A stretch of 64,000 bases of DNA from Alphaproteobacteria bacterium (GTDB lineage: Bacteria > Pseudomonadota > Alphaproteobacteria > Rhodobacterales > Rhodobacteraceae). The notes below the pieces were generated by a model. The model was not told the DNA's origin. It did not search any database and was given only the letters and a program-made list of their open reading frames with translations. Shown piece after piece: positions 1-8,470 of the stretch. Made by a program: the position numbers and the translations under genes. The stretch is taken from the NCBI GenBank assembly GCA_030425145.1, contig JAUHVK010000015.1, positions 1 through 64,000 on the forward strand, given 5' to 3'. Within the stretch, counting starts at the first letter, position 1. Each line of letters begins with the position of its first letter.

Positions 1-335
1 GTTGCAAGCCCGCACCCTCTGGGTGATCCATAAAACGCGCCCCTCGCAGCCTTCAACACCATGTTTTATATAGGAAATATAATGGTCAGGACAGCGAAAT
101 CAGCGCCTTACTTGGGAAATGTGGGCCCAATGTCTTTAAGGGTTTGGCGGGGTTCCTCCAGCCGCCAAGCCGCACGTATGTGCAAATTGATTATCGGCTA
201 TGCGTGGAAAACATGGCAATAAGCGCTTTGCCTCAAACACTTTTTCTGTCAATAAATGAACAACGCGCTGCAGAAACTTGTAAATTTATTTTTTCTGCAT
301 CGCAGAAGCTGGTTGATTCATCAAAGGAATTTGAC
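1..335. other. Upstream intergenic region, no gene seen
   Basis: No convincing coding frame is visible. The stretch is more AT-rich than its surroundings, as expected for a promoter region of the HTH gene that follows. A TTGTAAA heptamer lies at 278-284. The same heptamer forms one arm of an inverted repeat in front of the second ScfR-like gene near 24.6 kb, so it may be a regulator half-site, but a single copy is weak evidence. A Shine-Dalgarno-like AAAGGA sits at 323-328. Confidence 0.4.
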
Positions 336-1652
336 GTGCCCCGCGACACTCTGACAGGAAGCCGAATTCGCGAGCGCCGCGTGATGTCGGGGATGAAGCA
401 GGCAGAATTGGCCAAGCGGGCGGAAATTTCGCCATCCTACCTCAATTTGATCGAACACAACCGCCGCAGAATCGGCGGGAAATTGCTGGTCGACATCGCA
501 CATGCGCTGGGGGTCGAGCCAGGGTCACTGACCGAAGGGGCCGAGACCACCTTGCTTACCACTTTGCGCGAAGCTGCGAGTGGGGCTGACATGGCCGAAG
601 CCGAGTTCGTGCGGGTTGAGGAATTCGCTGGACGCTTTCCGGGTTGGGCCGCGCTACTGGCTGACAGCCAGCGCAAGGTCGAAACACTTCAGCGCAGCGT
701 CGAGGCGCTAACTGACCGCTTGACCCACGATCCGCATCTGGCCGCTTCGCTGCACGAGATGCTGTCGACAGTGACGGCCATCCGGTCTGCCGCATCCATT
801 CTTGCCGAACCCGGCGACATCGAGCCGGAATGGCAGCGGCGCTTTAATCGCAATATCTATGAAGACAGTGCCCGGCTCGCAGACACCAGCCGAAGTCTTG
901 CTCAATATCTTGAAGAGGCGGATTCCGAGGCCTCGGAAACCAATGCGCCGCAGGATGAGCTTGATGCGGTGTTCCAGCGCACTGGTTTCCATTTGCCCGC
1001 ACTCGAAACAGCCAAAGCCAGCGTCGAGGCGGCAGTGGCGGATCTGGGAAAGGGTTTGTCGCAATCGGCGCGATGGCTTCTGCTGCGTGCCCTGACCCGG
1101 TATCGGGAGGATGCCAAGCGAATGCCATTGGCAGATTGCGCTGACACGGTCGCCGCATCCGGAAGCGACCCGTTTGCTTTTGCCGCCCGGTTCGATTGCG
1201 ACTTGGCCAGCGCTATGCGCCGGCTTGCCCATCTGCCCGAAGACATCCTGCCCGATCCGGTGGGGCTTGCGATCTGTGATGGTTCCGGGGTGACGACCTT
1301 CCGCAAGCCGCTTCCGGAATTCCCTCTGCCCCGTCTTGGTGCGGGATGCGCGCTCTGGCCGCTTTACCGGGCGCTGGCGCGGCCAATGATGGCGCAGATC
1401 GAAGTGATGGAGCAGTCCGCCCGTGCAGCAGCCCGTCACCGGGGTATCGCCATCGCGCAGCCAACAGGCCCGGCACGGCCCGGCGAAGATGTGCTGTTCG
1501 AAAGCCATATGCTGATCGTCCCTGAACCCCAGCGGGATTCGTCAGAGCCCAGTCGACAGGTCGGGTTGACCTGCCGCATTTGCCCCCATGCGTCCTGCGA
1601 AGCCCGTCGTGAACCGTCCATCATGGTGGCTTCAGTCCCCCGGAAGCTTTGA
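336..1652 (+). CDS. XRE/ScfR-like HTH regulator with H-box-like segment
   Basis: Cytosolic transcriptional regulator of 438 residues. Residues about 8-60 form a Cro/C1-type helix-turn-helix (KQAELAKRAEISPSYLNLIE). The C-terminal part resembles the DUF2083 domain of short-chain fatty acyl-CoA regulators (PccR/RamB relatives) and ends in a Cys cluster, C413-x2-C416-x4-C421. Between them, HEMLSTVTAIRSAASIL (His140) looks like the H-box of a histidine kinase, but no ATPase domain follows. The GTG start is preferred because AAAGGA lies 7 bases upstream and translation there begins VPRDTLTGSRIRERR, directly before the HTH; earlier in-frame starts add a non-conserved-looking leader. A response-regulator operon follows on the same strand. 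The regulated pathway is unknown; acyl-CoA sensing is inference from the family. Confidence 0.85.
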   Translation: MPRDTLTGSRIRERRVMSGMKQAELAKRAEISPSYLNLIEHNRRRIGGKLLVDIAHALGVEPGSLTEGAETTLLTTLREAASGADMAEAEFVRVEEFAGRFPGWAALLADSQRKVETLQRSVEALTDRLTHDPHLAASLHEMLSTVTAIRSAASILAEPGDIEPEWQRRFNRNIYEDSARLADTSRSLAQYLEEADSEASETNAPQDELDAVFQRTGFHLPALETAKASVEAAVADLGKGLSQSARWLLLRALTRYREDAKRMPLADCADTVAASGSDPFAFAARFDCDLASAMRRLAHLPEDILPDPVGLAICDGSGVTTFRKPLPEFPLPRLGAGCALWPLYRALARPMMAQIEVMEQSARAAARHRGIAIAQPTGPARPGEDVLFESHMLIVPEPQRDSSEPSRQVGLTCRICPHASCEARREPSIMVASVPRKL

Positions 1653-1745
1653 CACATTGCCTGCACTTCGTAATAGTTTATGCAAGCTGGCCCAAAATAA
1701 CGGCAAAAAGCCGATCAGCTACTTGCGGCACGGGGGAGGGCGCGC

Positions 1746-2114
1746 ATGTCGAAACAGGTTCTGTTGATAGAAGACGAACCCAATATCATTGAGGCAATCA
1801 GCTTCATCCTGTCGCGTGATGGGTGGAGCGTCAAAACGCATTCCAACGGAGCCGACGCAGTCGAAATGGTCAAAGAGAGAAAGCCCGACGTGGTGATCCT
1901 TGACGTCATGCTCCCGGGAAAAAGCGGCTACGACATCCTTCGCGAATTGCGGGATGATCCCGAGATCAACGGATTGCCGGTCTTGATGCTGACCGCGCGG
2001 GGCCAGACCAAGGATCGCGAGATCGCCGAGCGTGCAGGCTGCGATGCGTTTATGACCAAGCCGTTTTCGAATGCCGACGTGATTGAAACCGTGAGAGCCC
2101 TGGCAGACAAATGA
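1746..2114 (+). CDS. Single-domain CheY-like response regulator
   Basis: A 122-residue receiver domain with no output domain. The acidic pocket ED at 9-11, phospho-acceptor Asp53 (VVILDVMLPG), Thr83 and Lys105 are all present, so it should be phosphorylatable. A strong GGGGGAGGG lies just upstream of the ATG. Its stop overlaps the next gene start by 4 bases, and that gene is in turn coupled to a symporter-histidine kinase, the obvious phosphodonor. Lacking a DNA-binding domain, it must signal through protein contacts or relay phosphate onward. Confidence 0.92.
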   Translation: MSKQVLLIEDEPNIIEAISFILSRDGWSVKTHSNGADAVEMVKERKPDVVILDVMLPGKSGYDILRELRDDPEINGLPVLMLTARGQTKDREIAERAGCDAFMTKPFSNADVIETVRALADK

Positions 2115-2392
2115 TCCGCGCGACAAACAGGCCCGGTTCACCCACCGTTTTCCACGAGCGACGCACCTATCGCCGGCGCCGGGTCATGGATGCGGCGCGC
2201 GTGGCACCTGTTCTCGCACTTTTGCTGTGGATGATCCCGATGATCTGGCCGCAATCTGGCGCGGGAACGGTCAGCAGCGCTACGGCGCTGATCTATATCT
2301 TCCTCGTCTGGGCGGGTGTCATTCTGCTGACATGGGGTTTGTCGCGACTCTTGGGGGATGACGCCGAAGACGCTTCGGACTCGGACGCATGA
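2111..2392 (+). CDS. Small two-helix membrane protein in sensor operon
   Basis: A 93-residue protein of unknown function. A basic N-terminus (RRTYRRRR) precedes two predicted transmembrane helices at about 31-47 and 58-80, then a short acidic tail (DDAEDASDSDA). It is sandwiched with 4-base ATGA overlaps between the receiver protein and the symporter-kinase, so the three are almost certainly co-translated. Small proteins of this kind often accompany sodium/solute symporters (compare the DUF485 and DUF4212 partners of acetate-type symporters). A role as an accessory subunit of the neighbouring symporter domain is inference. Confidence 0.75.
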   Translation: MIRATNRPGSPTVFHERRTYRRRRVMDAARVAPVLALLLWMIPMIWPQSGAGTVSSATALIYIFLVWAGVILLTWGLSRLLGDDAEDASDSDA

Positions 2393-5076
2393 GCAGCCTC
2401 AATGTGCTTTTTGCGGTGTGTACCGCCTATGTGTTGTTTCTGTTCTTTGTCGCCTTTGCTGCCGATCGCCTTGCCTTGAAGGAAAAAAAGGCGTGGCTGC
2501 GGTCGCCACTGATCTACACGCTGTCCCTGTCGATCTACTGTACCGCGTGGACCTTTTATGGCGCGGTCGGGTCGGCGGCGCGTAACGGGTTCGAATACCT
2601 GACCATCTACCTTGGGCCGACCTTGGTTATGATCAGCTGGTGGTGGCTTCTGCGCAAACTGATCCGCATCGGCCGGACGCAGAAAATCACCTCGATCGCT
2701 GACCTGATCTCGTCGCGCTATGGCAAATCGAGCCTGCTCGCGGCTGGCGTGACGATCCTCGCAGTGATCGGCACCACGCCTTACATCGCGCTTCAATTGC
2801 AGTCCGTGACATTGTCATTCTCGGTCTTTGCCGCGCAATCCGACGGGTTGGCCGCACAGGATCAGGCGCGGTTAGCCCTTTGGCTTTCATTGGGATTGGC
2901 GGTTTTCACGGTTCTGTTCGGGACGCGCAACCTTGACGCTAAGGAGCGGCACGACGGCGTTGTCATGGCGATTGCAGTCGAAGCCGTGGTCAAACTGGTG
3001 GCGCTGCTGTCGGTGGGGGTCTTCGTGGTCTGGGGTGTGTCCGGCGGGCTGACCGAAGCGCTGAACCAGATCGACGCATCCGAGTTTGGCGAATGGCACA
3101 CCGACCGCAGCCGTTGGGCCGGACTGATCTTCCTTTCTGCTGCCGCTTTCCTGTGCCTGCCGCGCACTTTTCAGGTTCTGGTGGTTGAGAATGACGACGA
3201 AAGCCACCTGCGCACCGCAAGCTGGGCTTTTCCGCTCTATCTCTGCCTGATCAGCCTGTTCGTCGTTCCAATTGCCGTGGTGGGTTTGGGTATTATGCCC
3301 AAAGGGTCGAACCCTGATCTCTTTGTCCTCACGGTGCCGCTGGCCCTCGGGCAGGATGGGCTCGCCATGTTGTCCTTTCTCGGTGGCTTCAGTTCGGCAA
3401 CCTCGATGGTGATCGTCGCCGCGATCGCCCTTTCGACGATGGTGTCGAACCATATCGTAATGCCCATCTGGCTCCAGCTCAGACCGAGCGGTGCGAGCGT
3501 GTCGGGCGATGTGCGCGCCGCCGTCCTGATGGCGCGGCGCATCTCTATCGTTGGCGTGGTGATGTTGGGTTACCTCTACTTCCGCCTGTCCAGCGGAGGT
3601 GAGGCGCTGGCCTCGATCGGTCTTGTGGCGTTCTGCGGACTGGCGCAGGTCTTGCCCGCCATGCTGGGCGGGATGTTCTGGCGCGGGGCGACCCGGATGG
3701 GGGCCTTTGCCGGTCTGACCGCTGGCTTCGCCACATGGCTTTACACGCTCTACCTGCCTAGCTTTGGCATTGGCACCATCCTGCCTGTGTCTATTGTTGA
3801 AAACGGTCTCTTCGGACTGCCCTGGCTCAAGCCTGATGCGTTGTTCGGGATCACCGGAATGGACCAGCTCATGCACGCTCTGCTGTGGAGCATGTTGTTC
3901 AATGTGGTGTCCTTCGTTACCGTGTCTCTTGTTACTTTCCCGTCACCCTTGGAGCGGCTTCAGGCGGCGCAGTTCGTCAATATTTTCGAACATTCGACCA
4001 ATGCGCGCAGTTGGTCGGGTGGCACAGCGCAGGCAGAAGACCTGATGGTCATGGCGCAGCGCATTCTGGGTGCAAAGGACGCGCAGGCACTGTTTCTGCG
4101 CCACGCGCGGCGGCAGGGGGCGAGAGGCAATCTGCCAGCGCCAACGCCTGATTTCCTTGAATCTCTGGAGCGTGAATTGGGCAGTTCCGTCGGCGCCGCA
4201 ACCGCTCATGCGATGGTCGGGCAGATCACCGGTGGCATGGCGATCTCTGTCGAAGACCTGATGGCGGTGGCGGATGAGACTGCGCAGATGCTGGAGTATT
4301 CGGCCCGCTTGAAAGAGCAGTCGGAAGAACTCAGCCGCACCGCGCTCGAACTGCGCAACGCCAACCAGAAACTCACCCGGTTGTCGATCCAGAAAGACGC
4401 GTTCCTCAGCCAGATCAGCCACGAACTGCGCACCCCTATGACTTCAATCCGCGCGTTCTCGGAGATCCTGCGCGACACGGATCAGATGAACCCCGAAGAC
4501 CAGTCACGCTATGCGTCGATTATTCATGACGAGGCACAGCGCCTGACCCGGTTGCTGGACGACCTTCTGGATCTCAGCGTGGTCGAGAACGGGCAGGTGA
4601 ACCTGAACCTGCGTGACGGAACGTTGCGGGATGCCCTTGACCGGGCCGTGGCATCTGCCGCTCTCGGTGAAGATGGCGTGCCACTCCAGATCGAACGGGA
4701 TGTCGCCAAGGAGCAGATCGGCCTGCACACCGATCTCGATCGCCTCAGCCAGGTGTTCATCAACCTGATCGCCAATGCGCGTAAATACTGCGATGCCGAA
4801 AGCCCTCGTCTTGTTATCCGCGTGATGCAAGAGGTCGACCGTGTTGTGATCGACTTTCAGGACAACGGGTCGGGCATCGCCCCAGAAGCGGTCGACATGA
4901 TATTTGAGAAATTCGCCCGCGTCAGCGATCAGAAGGCCGGCGGCGCTGGGTTGGGGCTTGCCATCTGTCGACAGGTGATGACGCGTCTGGGAGGCGCGGT
5001 GGATTACGTGCCCGCGGCCCGCGGAGCGAATTTCCGCGTAGTTCTGCCGTATCGCACGGCGATGGCCGCACAATAA
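2389..5076 (+). CDS. Sodium:solute symporter-histidine kinase fusion (CbrA-like)
   Basis: An 895-residue sensor. Residues about 1-530 are a multi-helix sodium:solute symporter domain; after a linker and coiled-coil-like stretch (about 620-665) come a HisKA domain with His678 (SHELRTPMTSIRAFSEIL) and a HATPase domain with N box (NLIANARKYC), G1 (DNGSGIAP) and G2 (GGAGLGLAI). The symporter part probably senses or imports a carboxylate or amino acid, as in CbrA, and the kinase passes phosphate to the receiver encoded two genes upstream. No PAS domain or fused receiver is evident. Start overlaps the preceding stop by 4 bases. Confidence 0.93.
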   Translation: MSSLNVLFAVCTAYVLFLFFVAFAADRLALKEKKAWLRSPLIYTLSLSIYCTAWTFYGAVGSAARNGFEYLTIYLGPTLVMISWWWLLRKLIRIGRTQKITSIADLISSRYGKSSLLAAGVTILAVIGTTPYIALQLQSVTLSFSVFAAQSDGLAAQDQARLALWLSLGLAVFTVLFGTRNLDAKERHDGVVMAIAVEAVVKLVALLSVGVFVVWGVSGGLTEALNQIDASEFGEWHTDRSRWAGLIFLSAAAFLCLPRTFQVLVVENDDESHLRTASWAFPLYLCLISLFVVPIAVVGLGIMPKGSNPDLFVLTVPLALGQDGLAMLSFLGGFSSATSMVIVAAIALSTMVSNHIVMPIWLQLRPSGASVSGDVRAAVLMARRISIVGVVMLGYLYFRLSSGGEALASIGLVAFCGLAQVLPAMLGGMFWRGATRMGAFAGLTAGFATWLYTLYLPSFGIGTILPVSIVENGLFGLPWLKPDALFGITGMDQLMHALLWSMLFNVVSFVTVSLVTFPSPLERLQAAQFVNIFEHSTNARSWSGGTAQAEDLMVMAQRILGAKDAQALFLRHARRQGARGNLPAPTPDFLESLERELGSSVGAATAHAMVGQITGGMAISVEDLMAVADETAQMLEYSARLKEQSEELSRTALELRNANQKLTRLSIQKDAFLSQISHELRTPMTSIRAFSEILRDTDQMNPEDQSRYASIIHDEAQRLTRLLDDLLDLSVVENGQVNLNLRDGTLRDALDRAVASAALGEDGVPLQIERDVAKEQIGLHTDLDRLSQVFINLIANARKYCDAESPRLVIRVMQEVDRVVIDFQDNGSGIAPEAVDMIFEKFARVSDQKAGGAGLGLAICRQVMTRLGGAVDYVPAARGANFRVVLPYRTAMAAQ

Positions 5077-5161
5077 GCGCCTCAGAGCCAACCGCGCTAA
5101 ACCCTTGGTAACCAATTCCGGTGATAACCTTGGCAAAGGCCAAGGGGGCTCCCGTGCAGAT

Positions 5162-6205
5162 ATGACCGAAACCGCGACAGACACTGTCTTGCAGCGCAAG
5201 GCTCATGCCCAGCGTAAGGCGCGGGGCGGTGGTGCTTGGTCCTTGCCGCGCGCCTTGGGGCGGGCGCTGTCGATCGCAGCGGACGCACTTTGGGGGCTGG
5301 CATTTTTGCAAACCACCCGGGCCGATCACACGATGTCCGCAGACAAGGCGTTGTCCCGTCTGGACAGCGATGATCTGCTTGTGGTGTTGGGACATGAAAC
5401 CGGGCTCTGCGGTCTGGTCGCTTTTTCACGGGACATCGTGACAGGGCTTATCGACGTGCAGACCTTGGGGCGCGTGACGCAGTTTCCAGCAGACGCGCGC
5501 GCCTACACTGCGACCGATGCGGCGATGACCGCGCCGCTGGTTGATGCGGCCTTGCCCCGGTTCGCCTCGATGGTCTCGACCCAGCCTGACATGGCCCACC
5601 TGAAGACCTATCGGTTCGGCGCCTTGGTCGAGGATGTGGCAACGGCTGGCCTAGCGCTGGAGGCGGAAACATATCGGGTGACCGAGTTCGATGTCAGTCT
5701 GGCTCAGGACATGCGCAAGGGCCGCGTCGTCTTCCTGTTCCCGGAGCCTGCAAAAACAGACGAACTGAGTGATGACTCTCATCCAGGAAAACATGAGGCT
5801 GTGCTCAAGCTGGCTCCGGTGCGGATGCAGGCTGTGCTGGCTCGTATCCATATCCCGCTTGATCGGGCACAGGCCCTGCGGCCCGGCGATGTGGTGCCGC
5901 TCTCATCATCGGTGACCACCTCGGCCAGTTTGGTTCTGGCCGGAGGGCATACCGTAGCGCGGGGCAAGTTGGGGCACATGAATGGTTTTCGCGCTATCCG
6001 CATCGGGGATGAGGCGCAGACGCTGCATCGGCCGGACCCCGTTGTGCCAACGCCGGCACCGGAACAGCCGCCAGAGGCGGCGCAGACGATGCCCGTGCCT
6101 ATGGGAACAGACCTACAGGCGTTTGATCTCGATGGCGCGTTGGAATTGGGGGGGGCAGATGGCGGCACCAGTCTCCCGGTGTCGCCTGATCCTGTAACGT
6201 CTTAG
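5162..6205 (+). CDS. Orphan FliM/FliN C-terminal (SpoA) domain protein
   Basis: A 347-residue protein whose C-terminal third (about 235-310) looks like the SpoA fold of flagellar switch and type III secretion C-ring proteins: RIHIPLDRAQALRPGDVVPL followed by a beta-rich segment ending KLGHMNGFRAIRI. The N-terminal half is reminiscent of FliM but lacks an obvious CheY-binding peptide. No flagellar or secretion gene is nearby, only the symporter-kinase operon 85 bases upstream. The chosen ATG follows a purine-rich AAGGGGG, at a longer than ideal spacing. It could be a C-ring component encoded away from the fla cluster or a repurposed SpoA protein. Confidence 0.75.
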   Translation: MTETATDTVLQRKAHAQRKARGGGAWSLPRALGRALSIAADALWGLAFLQTTRADHTMSADKALSRLDSDDLLVVLGHETGLCGLVAFSRDIVTGLIDVQTLGRVTQFPADARAYTATDAAMTAPLVDAALPRFASMVSTQPDMAHLKTYRFGALVEDVATAGLALEAETYRVTEFDVSLAQDMRKGRVVFLFPEPAKTDELSDDSHPGKHEAVLKLAPVRMQAVLARIHIPLDRAQALRPGDVVPLSSSVTTSASLVLAGGHTVARGKLGHMNGFRAIRIGDEAQTLHRPDPVVPTPAPEQPPEAAQTMPVPMGTDLQAFDLDGALELGGADGGTSLPVSPDPVTS

Positions 6206-6627
6206 CGCTGGGCTAGGGCGTCCAGCGTCGGGCGGAGGCCGGCCAGGTCGTAGCCTGCCTTTGCCACGGCCCCGAGGATGGCATCAGTGCTCTGCTGACC
6301 AGCCTGACTCAAGGCCCAGAGGATCGAACAGCGTGTACCCGAGGCGCAATAGGCCAGCACCGGGCCGTCCGACGCCTCGACCAGTGCGGCCTGCTGCGCC
6401 ACTCGGTCAGGGGTCATGGTCTGATGCGTGATCGGCAGCACTTCGAAGGCCAGACCGGCGGCTTCCATCGCAACGCGCATGGCGTCCGATTGATGCGACG
6501 GCGGAACTTCGGCGTCGGGGCGGTTGCAGATCACGGTTGTGATGCCCGCCGCCTTGATGGCGGCGGCGTCTTCAGGGTTGATCTGCGGCGACACGGCATA
6601 GCGGTCGGAGATAGGGCGAATATTCAT
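6202..6627 (-). CDS. TIGR01244/DUF442 sulfur transferase-like protein
   Basis: A 141-residue rhodanese/phosphatase-fold protein of the DUF442 family (TIGR01244), the domain fused to the metallo-beta-lactamase in Blh proteins of the BigR regulon. Conserved start RPISDRYAVSPQI and the active loop LAYCASGTRC with Cys94 and Arg99 are visible. It most likely moves sulfane sulfur for the persulfide dioxygenase encoded upstream in the same operon. It is the last gene of the minus-strand sulfur cluster; its stop overlaps that of the convergent FliM-like gene by 3 bases. Confidence 0.9.
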   Translation of the reverse strand: MNIRPISDRYAVSPQINPEDAAAIKAAGITTVICNRPDAEVPPSHQSDAMRVAMEAAGLAFEVLPITHQTMTPDRVAQQAALVEASDGPVLAYCASGTRCSILWALSQAGQQSTDAILGAVAKAGYDLAGLRPTLDALAQR

Positions 6628-6636
6628 GACAAAGAC

Positions 6637-7071
6637 CTACTGCGCTGTCGCGGGTCTGTCCAGCCATGCCCGGAAGCTTGGCATTGCGAGCATTCCGGCC
6701 AACATCGCGCCGACGAAGACCAGACCTTCCATCCCGCCATAGCTGAGCGAGGCAATCGCCGGACCGGGGCAGAGGCCGACAAGACCCCATCCCATTCCGA
6801 ACAGCACCGACCCCATCACAAGGTTGCGGCCCAGCTTCGGTTCGGGCGGCGGCGGCATCGCGTCACCGGTCAAAGCAAAACGGCGCTTGGCTGCAATCCG
6901 CCACGCGATCATCATCGGGATGATGGCACCACCCATCACAAAGGCCAGTGTCGGATCCCAATTGCCGAAAATGTCCAGCCAGCCCTGCACCTTGCGGGTG
7001 TCGGTCATGCCGGAAACGAACAGCCCGGCGCCGAACAGACCACCGGCCAGAAAAGCAAAGTAATTGCGCAT
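6637..7071 (-). CDS. YeeE/YedE half-permease (DUF6691 type)
   Basis: A 144-residue inner-membrane protein with about four helices, one half of a split YeeE-type thiosulfate/sulfur-compound permease. The Cys in GWGLVGLCPGPAI matches the conserved Cys proposed to pass sulfur through this family. The ATG overlaps the stop of the partner half-permease by one base (TGATG), implying a fixed heteromeric pair. Context with a persulfide dioxygenase points to import or export of sulfane sulfur. Confidence 0.9.
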   Translation of the reverse strand: MRNYFAFLAGGLFGAGLFVSGMTDTRKVQGWLDIFGNWDPTLAFVMGGAIIPMMIAWRIAAKRRFALTGDAMPPPPEPKLGRNLVMGSVLFGMGWGLVGLCPGPAIASLSYGGMEGLVFVGAMLAGMLAMPSFRAWLDRPATAQ

Positions 7072-7496
7072 CAGATGATCCCCAGCAGATGGCGGAACAG
7101 CACGACAGTCAGACCGCCGGCCAGAATGTAAAACACGGTTGCAACGAAGCCGCGCAGCGAAAAGCGGGACATCCCGCAGACGCCATGACCCGAGGTGCAC
7201 CCGTTTGCCAGCCGTGTGCCGACACCGACCAGCAGGCCGGCCGCGATAAGCAAAGCGAAATTGCTGGTGGCATGTGTTTCTTTTGGACCGAAGTACCAAA
7301 GCAGCACCACCGGAATCAGAGCGAGCCCGGCCAGAAAGCTGATGCGTTCCCACATCGTGCTGCGCCCGCTGCCATCGACGAGCCCGCCGATGATGCCGCT
7401 CGCGCCCATGATGCGCCCATTGGCGAGCAGGTAGACCGCACCGCCTGTGCCGATCAGCAACCCGCCGACCAGTCCGTAAATCCAATCCGGGTTCAT
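7071..7496 (-). CDS. YeeE/YedE half-permease, partner subunit
   Basis: A 141-residue membrane protein with about four helices and the family signature NGCTSGHGVCGMSRFS, whose cysteines are typical of YeeE/YedE (TsuA-like) sulfur transporters. It begins 4 bases after the stop of the metallo-beta-lactamase gene and is translationally coupled to the second half-permease. Together the two match the PmpA/PmpB arrangement known from BigR operons. No ArsR-type BigR repressor gene lies beside this operon. Confidence 0.9.
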   Translation of the reverse strand: MNPDWIYGLVGGLLIGTGGAVYLLANGRIMGASGIIGGLVDGSGRSTMWERISFLAGLALIPVVLLWYFGPKETHATSNFALLIAAGLLVGVGTRLANGCTSGHGVCGMSRFSLRGFVATVFYILAGGLTVVLFRHLLGII

Positions 7497-7500
7497 TTCA

Positions 7501-8364
7501 TTACAATCCGTTTACTGGAACCTTGAGGAAGACTTTGCCGTCCTTGTCAGCAGGCGGCATGTGTCCGGCGCGCATGTTTACCTGCAACGACGGGATAATC
7601 AATTTCGGCATCGCCAGCGTCGCATCACGCGCATCGCGCATTTCGACAAAGCGTTCTTTGGTCGCGTCTGCGCCCACATGCACGTTCTTGGTCTTTTGGT
7701 CGCCTACCGTGGTTTCCCACGCATAGCTGTCGCGACCCGGGGCCTTGTAGTCGTGGCCCACGAAGATGCGGGTTTCGTCGGGCAGGGTGAGGATCTTCTG
7801 CACCGAGTCGTAGAGTTGCTCGGACGACCCGCCCGGGAAATCGCAGCGGGCTGTGCCGAAATCCGGCATGAAGAGCGTATCACCCACAAACGCCGCATCG
7901 CCGACCACATAGGTCAGGCAGGCGGGCGTGTGACCGGGGGTATGCAGCACATCCGCACGCATCTGGCCGATATGAAAGCTGTCGCCCTCAACAAAGAGTT
8001 TGTCGAACTGGCTGCCATCACGCTGGAATTCGGTGCCTTCGTTGAACACTTTGCCAAACGTGTCCTGCACTATCTGGATGCGGTCCCCGATCCCGATCTT
8101 GCCGCCCACGGTTTCTTGCAGATAGGGCGCGGCGCTCAGGTGGTCAGCGTGAACGTGGGTCTCCAGAAGCCATTGCACATCAAGGCCATTTTCCTTGACG
8201 AAGGCGATAATGGCGTCGGCGGATTTGGTGTCGGTGCGGCCCGAGGCGTAGTCGAAATCAAGCACACTGTCGACAATCGCACAGGCGCTGCCCTGCGGGT
8301 CCTGAACCACGTAGGAAATCGTGTTGGTGGCGTCGTCAAAAAAACCGGTGACCTTGGGTGTCAT
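7501..8364 (-). CDS. MBL-fold persulfide dioxygenase-like hydrolase (Blh/ETHE1 type)
   Basis: A 287-residue metallo-beta-lactamase-fold enzyme. The metal motif is H70-V-H72-A-D74-H75, followed by the HTPGHTPAC, GDTLF and VGHDY segments typical of ETHE1/Blh persulfide dioxygenases, which oxidise glutathione persulfide to sulfite. The ATG was chosen for a near-perfect AGGAGG 7 bases upstream and start MTPKVTGFFD; a longer frame runs into the promoter region. It is the first gene of the four-gene sulfur operon, so detoxification or oxidation of sulfide is the likely role. Confidence 0.9.
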   Translation of the reverse strand: MTPKVTGFFDDATNTISYVVQDPQGSACAIVDSVLDFDYASGRTDTKSADAIIAFVKENGLDVQWLLETHVHADHLSAAPYLQETVGGKIGIGDRIQIVQDTFGKVFNEGTEFQRDGSQFDKLFVEGDSFHIGQMRADVLHTPGHTPACLTYVVGDAAFVGDTLFMPDFGTARCDFPGGSSEQLYDSVQKILTLPDETRIFVGHDYKAPGRDSYAWETTVGDQKTKNVHVGADATKERFVEMRDARDATLAMPKLIIPSLQVNMRAGHMPPADKDGKVFLKVPVNGL

Positions 8365-8435
8365 GTCTGAGCCCTCCTTGCATGACCAACATATAAAGAA
8401 AGTTGAATACGTAGCAAGAGGGCGCCGCAAAAAAA

Positions 8436-8450
8436 TGTACGGCGCGTACA
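8436..8450. promoter_or_regulatory. Inverted repeat upstream of sulfur operon
   Basis: TGTAC and GTACA flank a 5-base GGCGC spacer, a perfect 5-base-arm inverted repeat about 70 bases upstream of the persulfide dioxygenase start and just after the choV stop. AT-rich DNA on the operon side could hold the promoter. Short arms make chance possible; it may be an operator or simply symmetric DNA. Confidence 0.3.
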
Positions 8451-8470
8451 CGTTTAAAATTGCGTGGTTG

